Assembly (NCBI GenBank): GCA_913049555.1
Contig: CAJWYM010000028.1
Span: forward strand, 1-42,140
Length of the DNA stretch: 42,140 nt
Source: an uncultured Opitutia bacterium
Lineage (GTDB): Bacteria; Verrucomicrobiota; Verrucomicrobiia; Opitutales; CAJWYM01
Reading direction: 5' to 3'
Within the stretch, counting starts at the first letter, position 1. Every line of letters starts with the position of its first letter. Positions 34,995 to 42,140 of the stretch are shown here, in pieces. Under the pieces are notes generated by a model that was not told where the DNA came from, ran no database searches, and saw only the letters and a program-made list of their open reading frames with translations. A program made the position numbers and the translations under genes.

Positions 34995-35211
34995 CTTTAA
35001 TTCTTGATTCCTCTTGTATGGGTTGCAACGAATAAAATTACCAGAGAAGATTGTCTGAGCAATGAAAAAAGAATAAGTATTAAGTTTTAGATTTCTGTTA
35101 TTGACGCAAAATATCAAATTAAGTCAGAATCATAGCTTTTATGGGTTGTCGGGATAATTTAAATTGTAAAAGAGTCGTGTCTCTTTCTTTTAACAAAAAA
35201 GAGGCGTATTC

Positions 35212-36195
35212 GTGCTAGATTGGATTCCATTTGAAACACTTGGAACTTTTGGCCTAATCGGAGGGGTTTTGCTGGGTTTCGTTTTGTTGAGTTATGGGGG
35301 AGACCAATTAACGAAGGGAGCCATTGGTCTTGCAGACAGTCTTAAACTGAATCCAATTATTATTGGCTTAACGGTTGTTTCCATGGCAACCTCTATGCCT
35401 GAGTTTTTTACATCTTTTACCAGTGTTTCTAAAGGAAGCTCTGGCTTAGCAATTGGAAATATCGTTGGGAGTAATATTGCAAATATTGGACTTATAATGG
35501 GCTTCAGTGCAGTTGTGTATCCAATTGTCATTAAAAAGAGGCTGTTTATCTGGGAGGGGCCTCTGCTTGTGCTCGTTAGTATTATGTTTTATTGGTTCAG
35601 CTCGGATGGAAAATTAAGTCAAAAAGATGGATTTTTCTTAGTATTATATATGATTGTTTATCTTTATTTTGTCATTAAAAATGCTAGGAGCGGTCAACCT
35701 ATGGAAGAAGTCGAGGAGTCCTTAAAAGAGGGAAAGGGTCTGACGGTTGGAGCTTCAATTTTCTTCACATTATTAGGAACGGCACTTCTTATTGTAGGGT
35801 CCGAAGGTCTTGTAAATTCCTCTGTTAATCTAGCTCGCAAATTTAATATCAGTGAAACGCTTATCGGTTTTACTATGGTTGCTATAGGAACTAGTCTTCC
35901 AGAGTTGGCTGCCTCCATAGCATCCGTTTTGAAAAAGGAAGCGGATCTTTTGGCTGGTAATATCGTTGGATCTAACTTGTTCAATATACTTGTTGTAGGG
36001 GGTGGGATCTCTCTTATGAAATCCATTGAGGTGGATGTGAGTTTATTCAAATTAGAATACCCGTCTATGCTTCTTTTGACCATTGTTCTCTGCATTTTCT
36101 TTATCCGTCATAAAATAGTAGATCGGATTGAAGGGGCTATCCTTTTAACTCTCTATTTTTCTATAATTGGTTACTCTACATGGATTTCAATTTAA
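35212..36195 (+). CDS. CaCA-family Na+/Ca2+ exchanger (YrbG-like)
   Basis: The 327-aa inner-membrane protein has about ten membrane segments and two inverted alpha-repeats. The first is GLTVVSMATSMPEFFTSFTS with GNIVGSNIANIGLIMG (52-97). The second is GFTMVAIGTSLPELAASIAS with GNIVGSNLFNILVVGG (from 219). The Pro-Glu pairs in each repeat form the cation site. It exchanges Ca2+ against Na+ or H+. The start is GTG, preceded by AGAGGCG. It is followed closely by the cyclic-nucleotide-domain/antiporter gene whose likely start lies 7 nt after its stop, so two cation transporters form one operon. Confidence 0.93.
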   Translation: MLDWIPFETLGTFGLIGGVLLGFVLLSYGGDQLTKGAIGLADSLKLNPIIIGLTVVSMATSMPEFFTSFTSVSKGSSGLAIGNIVGSNIANIGLIMGFSAVVYPIVIKKRLFIWEGPLLVLVSIMFYWFSSDGKLSQKDGFFLVLYMIVYLYFVIKNARSGQPMEEVEESLKEGKGLTVGASIFFTLLGTALLIVGSEGLVNSSVNLARKFNISETLIGFTMVAIGTSLPELAASIASVLKKEADLLAGNIVGSNLFNILVVGGGISLMKSIEVDVSLFKLEYPSMLLLTIVLCIFFIRHKIVDRIEGAILLTLYFSIIGYSTWISI

Positions 36196-36202
36196 GTTTC
36201 TT

Positions 36203-38371
36203 ATGAATATTAACAAATGTTTCCTTTTTTTCTTCATTTGCTTGTGTGCAAATTTTTCTTATGCCGCAGGAGCTAAAACTTCCGCTGGGAGTGACGGCTT
36301 AGATGAAATTCATTTCCCAAGAACTCTGGATTCTTACGAGGACTCTCATATAGATGGAGTTTTGGGAAAGCTGATCTCGCGGGTAAAAAAAGAGCCTTTT
36401 AATTTGGTGGCCTCCATTATTTTCTTATTAGCTGTAGTGCATACTTTTATGGCGGGAAAATTTCGTCAAATGGCTCATCATTATGAGCATGTCCATGAGT
36501 TAAAAATTCAAAAAGAAGGTCGAACGGCTCGTGACAAAATAGAACGTATGGTTCTAGCTCGAAAAAGAGCCAAACTTCGCGAGATGATTGAGAGTCTATC
36601 TTCGATTGGTGTTATAAGAGCATTGCCTCCAGAGGAGATTCACACCCTAGTCCGACATATTAAAAAAGTCTCTTTTTCTTTGGACACAGAAGTATTCAAG
36701 CAGGGAGATGAGGGAGACTCTTTGTATTTGTTAGAATCTGGAGAAGTGGATGTTTTAATCGATGGTGAATCCAAGGTTAGTTTAAGCCAAGGCAGTTCTT
36801 TTGGTGAAATGGCACTTCTGTCTGGCGAACCTAGAAACGCCACTATTAGAGTTACTTCTCCTGTGAGCGCTTGGAAAATTACAAAAGATGATTTTAATGG
36901 TTTAGCTGAAAACTCACCCGCCTTGATGCGGGAGTTAAAGTCTTTAAGCGAAAGCCGTCAACACAAGGTTGCAGAAGAAAGCGATTGGAAATCGATTGCC
37001 ATGGACAATGCCCATAAGGTAGAGATCAATGTTTCTGACAAAGATAGAGATGAGGTAGGGATTGACCATGCTGTGGATGATGTTTGCATTAAGGCAGCGG
37101 TATTTGATTATTTAGGGGAAGTAGAAGCTATCTTTGGCATCTGGGTAATTCCTCTCATGTTAGGAATGATTGGGTACTTTGGATACATGACCGGTAGCTT
37201 TGGAGAGGGCTGGCATTCTGTTACGAATTACATAGGGCATGATTTAAATTTCACGGAGCCGGTATTCGTTGTGGTAATCATGGCTGTTGCCTCAACTCGC
37301 CCAGTCTTAAGGTTTGCTGAAGATTTACTCAGGGTTTTTGCAAACATGGGAGGTGGAACCCCCTTGGCTTGGTGGTTTTCCATTCTAACCATTGCTCCTC
37401 TTTTAGGATCATTTATTACAGAACCTGCAGCAATGACTATTGGGGCATTGCTTTTAAGTCGTCAATTCTATCAATTGAATCCAAGCAACATCTTAAAATA
37501 CGGCTCTTTAGGAGCTTTGTTTGTCAATGTGTCTGTTGGTGGAACTTTGACCCATTTTGCTGCACCTCCGGTTTTAATGGTTGCGGGACCTTGGGAATGG
37601 GATCTTATGTATCTCTTACAGAATTTTGGTTGGAAGGCCTCTTGCGCAGTCGTGGTTATCAATATTTTGTATGCATTGTATTTCAAAAAAGAGTTCATAA
37701 CGCTCGGAGAGAAAGCAGACAAAGCAGGGGGTGGTAATTCTATGCCTGCAACTTGGATGGATCGTCAAGATTCAATCCCTGCATATATAACAGTTGTTCA
37801 TTTGGCAGTTCTTGCTTGGACCGTTGTTACGCTCCATTATCCACCCTTATTTTTAGGAGGTTTTTTGTTTTTCATCGCATTCACTGCGCTGACTTTGCAT
37901 CACCAAAATCTGCTACAAATGAAAACCCCTATTTTGGTTGGGTTTTTCTTATCTGGTCTAAAAGTCCATGGTGAATTGCAAGGCTGGTGGATTTCTCCGG
38001 TCCTAACTGCTTTGATGGAGGAAATGGGAGAAGTTCCCTTGCTCCTAGGATCCGCTGTTTTGACTGCTTTCAATGACAATGCTGCAATTACATTACTCGC
38101 TTCCTTGGTTCCTGACTTCAATGCGGCTAATCCTGCAATTCAAGCAATTCCCGAAAAATTAGATTTTGCGGTGAAAGCACAGCATGCTGTGGTGGCAGGA
38201 GCAGTTGCTGGAGGGGGTTTGACCGTTATCGCGAATGCTCCTAATCCAGCAGGCCAATCGATTTTAAACAAACATTTTAAAGAAGGAATTTCACCAGGTG
38301 GATTATTGTTTGGAGCCCTTGTGCCCACGATAATATGTATTTTAACATTTATTCTTTTACCGAACATCTAA
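36203..38371 (+). CDS. Fusion of a cyclic-nucleotide-binding domain with a Na+/H+ antiporter (Na_H_antiport_2 type)
   Basis: The 722-aa protein begins with a signal-like segment (CFLFFFICLCANFSYAAG), one membrane helix near 65-85 and a charged helical linker. A cyclic-nucleotide-binding domain (about 140-250) follows, with EVFKQGDEGDSLYLLESGEV and the phosphate-binding-cassette-like FGEMALLSGEPRNATIRV. The remaining about 400 residues hold some ten membrane segments with FITEPAAMTIGALLLSRQFY and FNDNAAITLLASLVPDFN, the pattern of the putative Na+/H+ antiporter family PF07399. The cassette has the Glu and the Arg (PRNA) used for ribose-phosphate contact. Ligand gating of transport is the obvious inference. 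The start at 36203 gives the signal peptide; the frame is open from 36167. It is 7 nt behind the CaCA gene. Confidence 0.88.
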   Translation: MNINKCFLFFFICLCANFSYAAGAKTSAGSDGLDEIHFPRTLDSYEDSHIDGVLGKLISRVKKEPFNLVASIIFLLAVVHTFMAGKFRQMAHHYEHVHELKIQKEGRTARDKIERMVLARKRAKLREMIESLSSIGVIRALPPEEIHTLVRHIKKVSFSLDTEVFKQGDEGDSLYLLESGEVDVLIDGESKVSLSQGSSFGEMALLSGEPRNATIRVTSPVSAWKITKDDFNGLAENSPALMRELKSLSESRQHKVAEESDWKSIAMDNAHKVEINVSDKDRDEVGIDHAVDDVCIKAAVFDYLGEVEAIFGIWVIPLMLGMIGYFGYMTGSFGEGWHSVTNYIGHDLNFTEPVFVVVIMAVASTRPVLRFAEDLLRVFANMGGGTPLAWWFSILTIAPLLGSFITEPAAMTIGALLLSRQFYQLNPSNILKYGSLGALFVNVSVGGTLTHFAAPPVLMVAGPWEWDLMYLLQNFGWKASCAVVVINILYALYFKKEFITLGEKADKAGGGNSMPATWMDRQDSIPAYITVVHLAVLAWTVVTLHYPPLFLGGFLFFIAFTALTLHHQNLLQMKTPILVGFFLSGLKVHGELQGWWISPVLTALMEEMGEVPLLLGSAVLTAFNDNAAITLLASLVPDFNAANPAIQAIPEKLDFAVKAQHAVVAGAVAGGGLTVIANAPNPAGQSILNKHFKEGISPGGLLFGALVPTIICILTFILLPNI

Positions 38372-38373
38372 CT

Positions 38374-39165
38374 ATGAACAGGATTAGAGATTGCTTTGAA
38401 CGTTTAGGGGATCGGGCGGCATTTATTGGATACGTTTGTGCTGGAGATCCAAATATTGAAACCTCAGAAGCGGTTTGTGCTGAGTTGATTGAACAGGGAG
38501 TCGATATCCTTGAGTTGGGAGTGCCTTTCTCCGATCCCTTGGCAGATGGTTTGACGAACCAATTAGCTGCTCAAAGAGCTTTGGAGTCTGGTGTCACAGG
38601 CTCTCAAGTTTTAGAACTAGCGTCCCGTATAAGAAAACGATTCCCGGACACCCCTCTAGTTTTTTACACGTACTACAACCTCATTTATTCTCAAGGAGAA
38701 GAATCTTACATTCAAGCGTCTAAAGAGTCAGGAATTGATGCCCTTTTAACTTTGGACATGCCTCCCGAAGAGGGAGAAATGTTTCTAACATTGTGTAAGA
38801 AACATAATATGGAAAATATCTTTATTATAGCGCCTACGACTCCAGAGAGCAGAGTAGAGAAGATTTGTAAAGTATCCAGTGGATTCATATATTATGTATC
38901 CCGGGAGGGAGTGACTGGAGAGAGAGCCCAATTGTCTGACCGGATTGAATCACAAGTTCAAATGATTAAAAAGTTCACATCGCTGCCTGTTGTTGTTGGA
39001 TTTGGAATTTCTACAGAGGATCATGTTCGTAAGGTGGCCTCTGTTGCAGATGGAGTGGTCGTTGGAAGTGCACTCGTCAATTGCATAGCCAATGGCACTT
39101 CTAAAAAATCGATTGTTGAGAATATTGGTCAAAAAGTTTCTTCCTTAATTCAAGGAATTGTTTAG
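38374..39165 (+). CDS. trpA: Tryptophan synthase alpha subunit
   Basis: The 263-aa TIM-barrel protein has the catalytic Glu at 47 in ILELGVPFSDP and Asp at 58 in LADGLTNQLAA, in the positions of E. coli E49 and D60. It also has the phosphate loop VVVGFGIST and a second phosphate contact GVVVGSALVNCI. It cleaves indole-3-glycerol phosphate to indole and glyceraldehyde-3-phosphate. The start ATG is 2 nt after the antiporter stop, which suggests read-through transcription; the frame is open 13 codons further up but overlaps that gene. The trpB gene, its usual neighbour, is not in the window. A hairpin within the following phased repeat may end the transcript. Confidence 0.93.
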   Translation: MNRIRDCFERLGDRAAFIGYVCAGDPNIETSEAVCAELIEQGVDILELGVPFSDPLADGLTNQLAAQRALESGVTGSQVLELASRIRKRFPDTPLVFYTYYNLIYSQGEESYIQASKESGIDALLTLDMPPEEGEMFLTLCKKHNMENIFIIAPTTPESRVEKICKVSSGFIYYVSREGVTGERAQLSDRIESQVQMIKKFTSLPVVVGFGISTEDHVRKVASVADGVVVGSALVNCIANGTSKKSIVENIGQKVSSLIQGIV

Positions 39166-39199
39166 TAAAAACCCTACAAAGATTTTAAAGAAATAAATT

Positions 39200-39243
39200 T
39201 TCTCTAACGATTCTGGAATCGTTCTAGAATGTTTCTAAAAGGA
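39200..39243. repeat. Four 11-bp phased TTCTNNAA units upstream of the DoxX-like cluster
   Basis: Units start at 39200, 39211, 39222 and 39233: TTCTCTAA, TTCTGGAA, TTCTAGAA and TTCTAAAA, each followed by three variable bases. The spacing is exactly 11 bp, about one helical turn, so all sites face one side of the helix. The two middle units are dyads (TTCTGGAA close, TTCTAGAA perfect). AACGATT/AATCGTT at 39206-39223 also forms a 7-bp hairpin. The array lies between trpA and the DoxX-like gene. Confidence 0.65.
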
Positions 39244-39301
39244 CATTTAGTTTTTCTAGTGCATTGAAAACAAAACTTTAATTTTCAAAATATGAGAATT
39301 T

Positions 39302-39676
39302 ATGAATTTGCAAAATTTGAATAAAGTTTTGACCCTCATCATATCAGCAGTCTGGTTGGTAAACGGAATTGTATGCAAAATTTTTAATTTAGTTCCAAGA
39401 CATCAAGAAATTGTCGCCACAATTTTGGGAGATTCATATTCTTTCATTTTAACTAAAGCAATTGGTGTTTCTGAAGTATTAATGGCCGTTTGGGTTCTTT
39501 CAGGAATAAAATCAAAGATTTGTGCATTGTCTCAAATAGGGATTGTTTTACTTATGAATATTTTGGAATTAACATGGGCCTCTGAACTACTCTATTGGGG
39601 AAGTTTAAATTTACTTTTCGCATCCTTGTTTTCAGCAATGGTTTTTTGCAATGAATTTCTTTTGAAGAAACTCTAA
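39302..39676 (+). CDS. DoxX-like four-TM membrane protein (DoxX_3 type)
   Basis: The 124-aa protein has four predicted membrane helices: VLTLIISAVWLVNGIVCKIF, the region around AIGVSEVLMAVWVLSGI, IGIVLLMNILELTWA and LLFASLFSAMVFCN. The VNGIVCKIFNLVPRHQEIV start and ILG-SYSF...AIGVSEVLMA arrangement are what I know from the DoxX-like family PF13781. These proteins sit in the inner membrane; their activity is unknown. GAGAA lies upstream of the ATG. It is 11 nt before a DUF2071 gene, a pairing I recall in other genomes. Confidence 0.75.
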   Translation: MNLQNLNKVLTLIISAVWLVNGIVCKIFNLVPRHQEIVATILGDSYSFILTKAIGVSEVLMAVWVLSGIKSKICALSQIGIVLLMNILELTWASELLYWGSLNLLFASLFSAMVFCNEFLLKKL

Positions 39677-39687
39677 CAAATCAGATT

Positions 39688-40425
39688 ATGTTTTCTTTTT
39701 TAAAATGTCATCCGTTTTCTGTGGAAGCTTTTTTTGAAAATTCTATTGTTTTAACTTTTGCAGTTGCCAAAGAGGAACTTCAAGGGTTGATTCCAAGACA
39801 TTTGAAATTAGATCTATTTAGAGATAAGTGGGCTTTCATTGCAGTTGCTCTGGTCGAAACCTCTGAGTTGCGCCCCAAAGGATTTCCAAAAATATTAGGA
39901 AATCATTTCTTTTTGATTGGTTATCGAATTTTTGTTCGATATAGAAACAGGGAGGGTAGGAATTTGAGGGGTTTATATATTCTTAAATCGGAAACGGATT
40001 CACTAAAAATGAAAATATTAGGCGGTATTTTTACCCACTATAATTATTCTTTGATTCATATTTATAAGCGTCTTGAAAATTCTATGTCGGAAATTAGTTC
40101 TTCCTCAGGATTGAACATTCAAGTAAATTGGGTTGAGAGTGCTCCATCTTTACCTAAAAGTTCCCCTTTTTCTAGTTGGAAAGAGGCTCGATTATTTTCA
40201 GGGCCCTTACCTTTCACTTTTACTTGTAATGAAATCAAAAACGAAGTTTTAATTGTTGAGGGGATTCGAGAGTCTTGGAAGCCTAAACCTCTCAAAATAG
40301 AATCGTATAAAATTCCTTTTTTAGACACATTTAAGTTTCATGAAATTAATTTTGCGAACGCTTTTGTTGTTAGAAATATCCCCTATCATTGGAAAAAAGG
40401 AAGAATAGAAAAATGGAATCAATGA
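39688..40425 (+). CDS. DUF2071 (YqjF-like) protein
   Basis: The 245-aa protein has the DUF2071 pattern: an early LTFAVAKEELQGLIPRHLKL, then WAFIAVALVETSELRPKGFP and a core strand block (FFLIGYRIFVRYRNREGRNL, RGLYILKSETDSLKMKILGG). It ends with HEINFANAFVVRNIPYHWKKG. The fold resembles acetoacetate decarboxylase-like barrels, but no function is established and I see no catalytic Lys that can be named. It is soluble. It follows the DoxX-like gene by 11 nt and overlaps the methyltransferase start by about 13 nt, so translation is coupled. Confidence 0.75.
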   Translation: MFSFLKCHPFSVEAFFENSIVLTFAVAKEELQGLIPRHLKLDLFRDKWAFIAVALVETSELRPKGFPKILGNHFFLIGYRIFVRYRNREGRNLRGLYILKSETDSLKMKILGGIFTHYNYSLIHIYKRLENSMSEISSSSGLNIQVNWVESAPSLPKSSPFSSWKEARLFSGPLPFTFTCNEIKNEVLIVEGIRESWKPKPLKIESYKIPFLDTFKFHEINFANAFVVRNIPYHWKKGRIEKWNQ

Positions 40426-41162
40426 GAAGTCCCTTTCAGGGGGTATTAAATATCATCCGCTTTAATTGGCATTTTTACTTAGTATCTTTGATTGGGTTTG
40501 CCTTCTTTTTTTTTGTGAGCTTCTCCTTGGAAGGGGCACAAAAGTTTTGTTGCTCCATTTTTTGCATATGCATCTGTATTCCTACAGGCTTTTCCTTGAT
40601 AGCTTCTTTTTACATCTATGATTCTTCTAATCTTTATCGATTTGGTTGGTTAGATTTTTCTCAGAAACCTAATTTTATTGTAAATGTCTCTGCGGGATTT
40701 GATGAAACCAGTAAATGGATCGCAAAAACCTATTCTGAGTCTACCCTTGTTCCGGTTGATTTTTATGATGCGTCTAAGCATACGGAAGTTTCGATTAAAA
40801 GGGCTCGAAAGGTTTATCCAATCCATCCAGATGCGATTCAAGTCAGTTCTCAAAATCTACCTTTAAAATCGAAGTCCACCGATTTGGTGATCGCATTTTT
40901 GTCAGTTCATGAAATCAGAGATCAGCAGGAAAGGATTTTATTTTTTCAAGAATTAGAAAGAATTCTAACGGATCATGGAAAAATAACAGTGACGGAGCAT
41001 TTGAGAGATTTTCCAAATTTTTTAGCGTTTAATATCGGATTTTTTCACTTTATCTCTAGGAACTCATGGATAAAAGTTTTTGAAAAAGCGAATCTTATAA
41101 TTTTAGAAGAGATTAAGACTACCCCTTTTATTACAACTTTTACTCTCAAAAAAAGTGGATAG
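40413..41162 (+). CDS. Membrane-associated class I SAM-dependent methyltransferase
   Basis: The 249-aa protein begins with two membrane helices (FYLVSLIGFAFFFFVSFS and a Cys-rich CCSIFCICICIPTGFSLIA). A methyltransferase domain follows with the SAM-site region NFIVNVSAGFDETSKWIA, the acidic strand TLVPVDFYDAS, a QVSSQNLPLKSKSTDLVIAF motif 2/3 block and VHEIRDQQERILFFQELERI. Motif I lacks the standard GxGxG (here NVSAGFDETS), so it is divergent though the fold pattern is clear. ATG 40413 overlaps the DUF2071 end; a TTG at 40389 is also open. The membrane anchor suggests a lipid or membrane-bound substrate. It is third of a four-gene coupled cluster. Confidence 0.75.
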   Translation: MESMRSPFQGVLNIIRFNWHFYLVSLIGFAFFFFVSFSLEGAQKFCCSIFCICICIPTGFSLIASFYIYDSSNLYRFGWLDFSQKPNFIVNVSAGFDETSKWIAKTYSESTLVPVDFYDASKHTEVSIKRARKVYPIHPDAIQVSSQNLPLKSKSTDLVIAFLSVHEIRDQQERILFFQELERILTDHGKITVTEHLRDFPNFLAFNIGFFHFISRNSWIKVFEKANLIILEEIKTTPFITTFTLKKSG

Positions 41163-41550
41163 TCATTTAAAAATTACAGGTTCCCTTTTAATTATTCTTG
41201 GATTAATACACTCAATTTTTCCTCGCTATTTTAATTGGAAAGAAGAACTAAAGAATGTGAGTTTGATTAACAAAGAGATTATGTACGTTCATACTTTTTT
41301 TATTGGTCTTATTGTTTTTTTGATGGGCTTATTGTGTTTGTTGGCATCCGATGATTTGTTAAACACTAGTTTGGGTCATAAAATCTTAAAAGGGTTTTCA
41401 ATATTTTGGGGATTTCGTTTGATAATGCAGTTTTTTGGATATTCTTCCATAATTTGGAAAGGAAAAAAGTTTGAAACAACCATTCATATTATTTTCGCTC
41501 TATTTTGGTTTTATCTAACCACATTATTTGGATATTGTGCCTTGAATTAG
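41155..41550 (+). CDS. Four-TM conserved hypothetical membrane protein
   Basis: The 131-aa protein has four membrane helices: ITGSLLIILGLIHSIFP, VHTFFIGLIVFLMGLLCLLA, a central ILKGFSIFWGFRLIMQFFGY and TTIHIIFALFWFYLTTLFGY. A His in the first (GLIHSIFPRYFNW) and one in the second (YVHTFF) lie near the membrane face. I recall similar proteins behind DUF2071/DoxX-like genes but no function. The start is GTG overlapping the methyltransferase stop by 8 nt, so the gene is coupled to it. It ends the cluster. Confidence 0.7.
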   Translation: MDSHLKITGSLLIILGLIHSIFPRYFNWKEELKNVSLINKEIMYVHTFFIGLIVFLMGLLCLLASDDLLNTSLGHKILKGFSIFWGFRLIMQFFGYSSIIWKGKKFETTIHIIFALFWFYLTTLFGYCALN

Positions 41551-42088
41551 ATTTTAGAGATCCTAAGTCTGCTCATTTTGATCGAAACTTATCAACGGCT
41601 TTTTAAGAGAATTGGATACAACTAAAATCAATCGTTTGATATGCTTATTTTTAATTCATTAGTTCTTTAAACAATCTTGTTCGAAGGCTTTTTGAATGAT
41701 TTTATTAGGTCCTAATGGTTTTTATTGATAAGATACTCCTTCTAAGAGTGTTGGAAAAATCTTGTTTGATTGCATCCAAACCCGATTCAAAAAGATTGAG
41801 TTCCTACCCATTTAGAAGGAATTATTCTAGGTAGAAATTGATAGAACTGCTTGGAAATTTGAAAAGTAATAATGGTTCAAGTTTTGGTAAAATACTCATG
41901 ATTAAATGCCTACTCCTCTTAATTTATATTAATACACGATGTCTTAACTAAGACCGACCTGAAATAAATAACTAACCAATTTCTTTAGGGTTGATCCAGT
42001 AAATAGAGAATCAAGGTTTAAAAACTTAAAATTTTTTGATTCATTAAACCATTTATATTGTTACAAAAAGCCCTTATGGTGTACCTCT
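41551..42088. other. Long AT-rich intergenic stretch before the right-edge gene
   Basis: No reading frame of convincing composition and no RNA gene was found in these 538 bp. The stretch is AT-rich with scattered short inverted repeats, the clearest being the interleaved pair at 42008-42050. It probably holds the promoter and a leader for the autotransporter-like gene starting at 42089. Confidence 0.5.
42008..42050. repeat. Two interleaved perfect 7-bp inverted repeats (pseudoknot topology)
   Basis: GAATCAA (42008-42014) pairs with TTGATTC (42036-42042), and the directly adjacent GGTTTAA (42015-42021) pairs with TTAAACC (42044-42050). The order A-B-A'-B' is that of an H-type pseudoknot in RNA, or of two nested operator dyads in DNA. 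It ends 38 bp before the right-edge ATG. Confidence 0.5.
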
Positions 42089-42140
42089 ATGAATCATATT
42101 TTTAGAATTTGGCGTGAGGGTTTGAAAAGACTGCTCGTCA
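42089..42140 (+). CDS. Start of an autotransporter/adhesin with ESPR-type signal (truncated by the window)
   Basis: The 17 codons to the window end give MNHIFRIWREGLKRLLV. This matches the start pattern of the extended signal peptide region (ESPR, PF13018) of type V secretion proteins, whose consensus begins MNKIYR, has Trp near position 8 and continues into a V/L-V-V segment. ESPR domains slow inner-membrane targeting of very large autotransporters and adhesins. Only the signal is visible, so the passenger is unknown; an AT-rich leader with two inverted repeats lies upstream. A chance match over so few residues is possible. Confidence 0.45.
   Translation, partial: MNHIFRIWREGLKRLLV

Noticed and set aside
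35172-35192. Short AAAGAG/CTCTTT hairpin before the CaCA gene
   Set aside because: Only about six pairs, AT-rich, and placed in a divergent promoter region where a terminator is not expected.
33541-35211. T-box or other tRNA-responsive leader for cysS-thrS
   Set aside because: The 8-nt gap before thrS is too short and the 217-bp region before cysS shows no T-box consensus or antiterminator pairing.
1-42140. CRISPR array
   Set aside because: No set of regularly spaced identical 23-40-bp repeats was seen; the 11-bp phased units at 39200 are too short and lack spacers.

Overview
The window is 42 kb of low-GC bacterial chromosome (my visual impression is high-30s percent GC). It is Gram-negative: it has a TonB-dependent receptor, several Sec signal peptides and an autotransporter-like signal at the right edge. 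Gene style suggests Verrucomicrobiota, probably a marine Opitutia relative: the E1-alpha/E1-beta/E2 pyruvate dehydrogenase set, a DUF3731-type Hsp70-like protein, Sel1-repeat secreted proteins and a cyclic-nucleotide-domain/Na+/H+ antiporter fusion. That placement is inferred from family resemblance, not from a marker tree.

Left part (1 to about 11,250) is an accessory island in decay. It holds the end of an IS21-like element beside an IS1595-type transposase fragment, a 1691-aa helicase-nuclease that looks like a stand-alone defence protein, and a membrane-anchored NUC1-type nuclease gene with two in-frame stops. Next comes a leftward mini-operon: a self-controlled XRE repressor with a probably leaderless transcript, a conserved protein of unknown function, a 56-aa protein and a frameshifted gene. 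After that lie the catalytic end of a tyrosine recombinase, two small unknown proteins and a 5'-nucleotidase. The island stops at the 3' end of a tRNA-Val(GAC) gene, the classical integration site for such elements.

From 11,250 to the right edge the genes look like core chromosome. A leftward Hsp70-like gene is divergent from a HAD phosphatase, which is followed by a TonB receptor, a YfiR-family periplasmic protein and a hybrid histidine kinase with a CHASE8-like sensor. This last trio looks like a Yfi-type envelope-signalling module whose output is a phosphorelay instead of a diguanylate cyclase. It is convergent with a LacI-family gene broken by two in-frame TGA codons. Then come the pdhA-pdhB-pdhC operon with its terminator and a perfect dyad upstream, a Nudix hydrolase and a TIGR01777 SDR protein. 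A tightly overlapping leftward cluster follows (Sel1 protein, small protein, GT2 glycosyltransferase, HAD phosphatase, second Sel1 protein), and then cysS-thrS.

The right part is rightward: a CaCA Na+/Ca2+ exchanger, the cyclic-nucleotide-domain/antiporter fusion, trpA without trpB, and a four-gene cluster (DoxX-like, DUF2071, membrane-associated SAM methyltransferase, four-TM protein). The cluster is preceded by four 11-bp-phased TTCTNNAA units. The last 590 bp are AT-rich, with an interleaved pair of inverted repeats and the first 17 codons of what looks like an ESPR-type autotransporter.

The best candidates for something undescribed are the CHASE8-kinase/YfiR/TonB module, the leaderless XRE cassette with its unknown partner, the helicase-nuclease in the tRNA island, and the phased-repeat-controlled DoxX/DUF2071/methyltransferase cluster.
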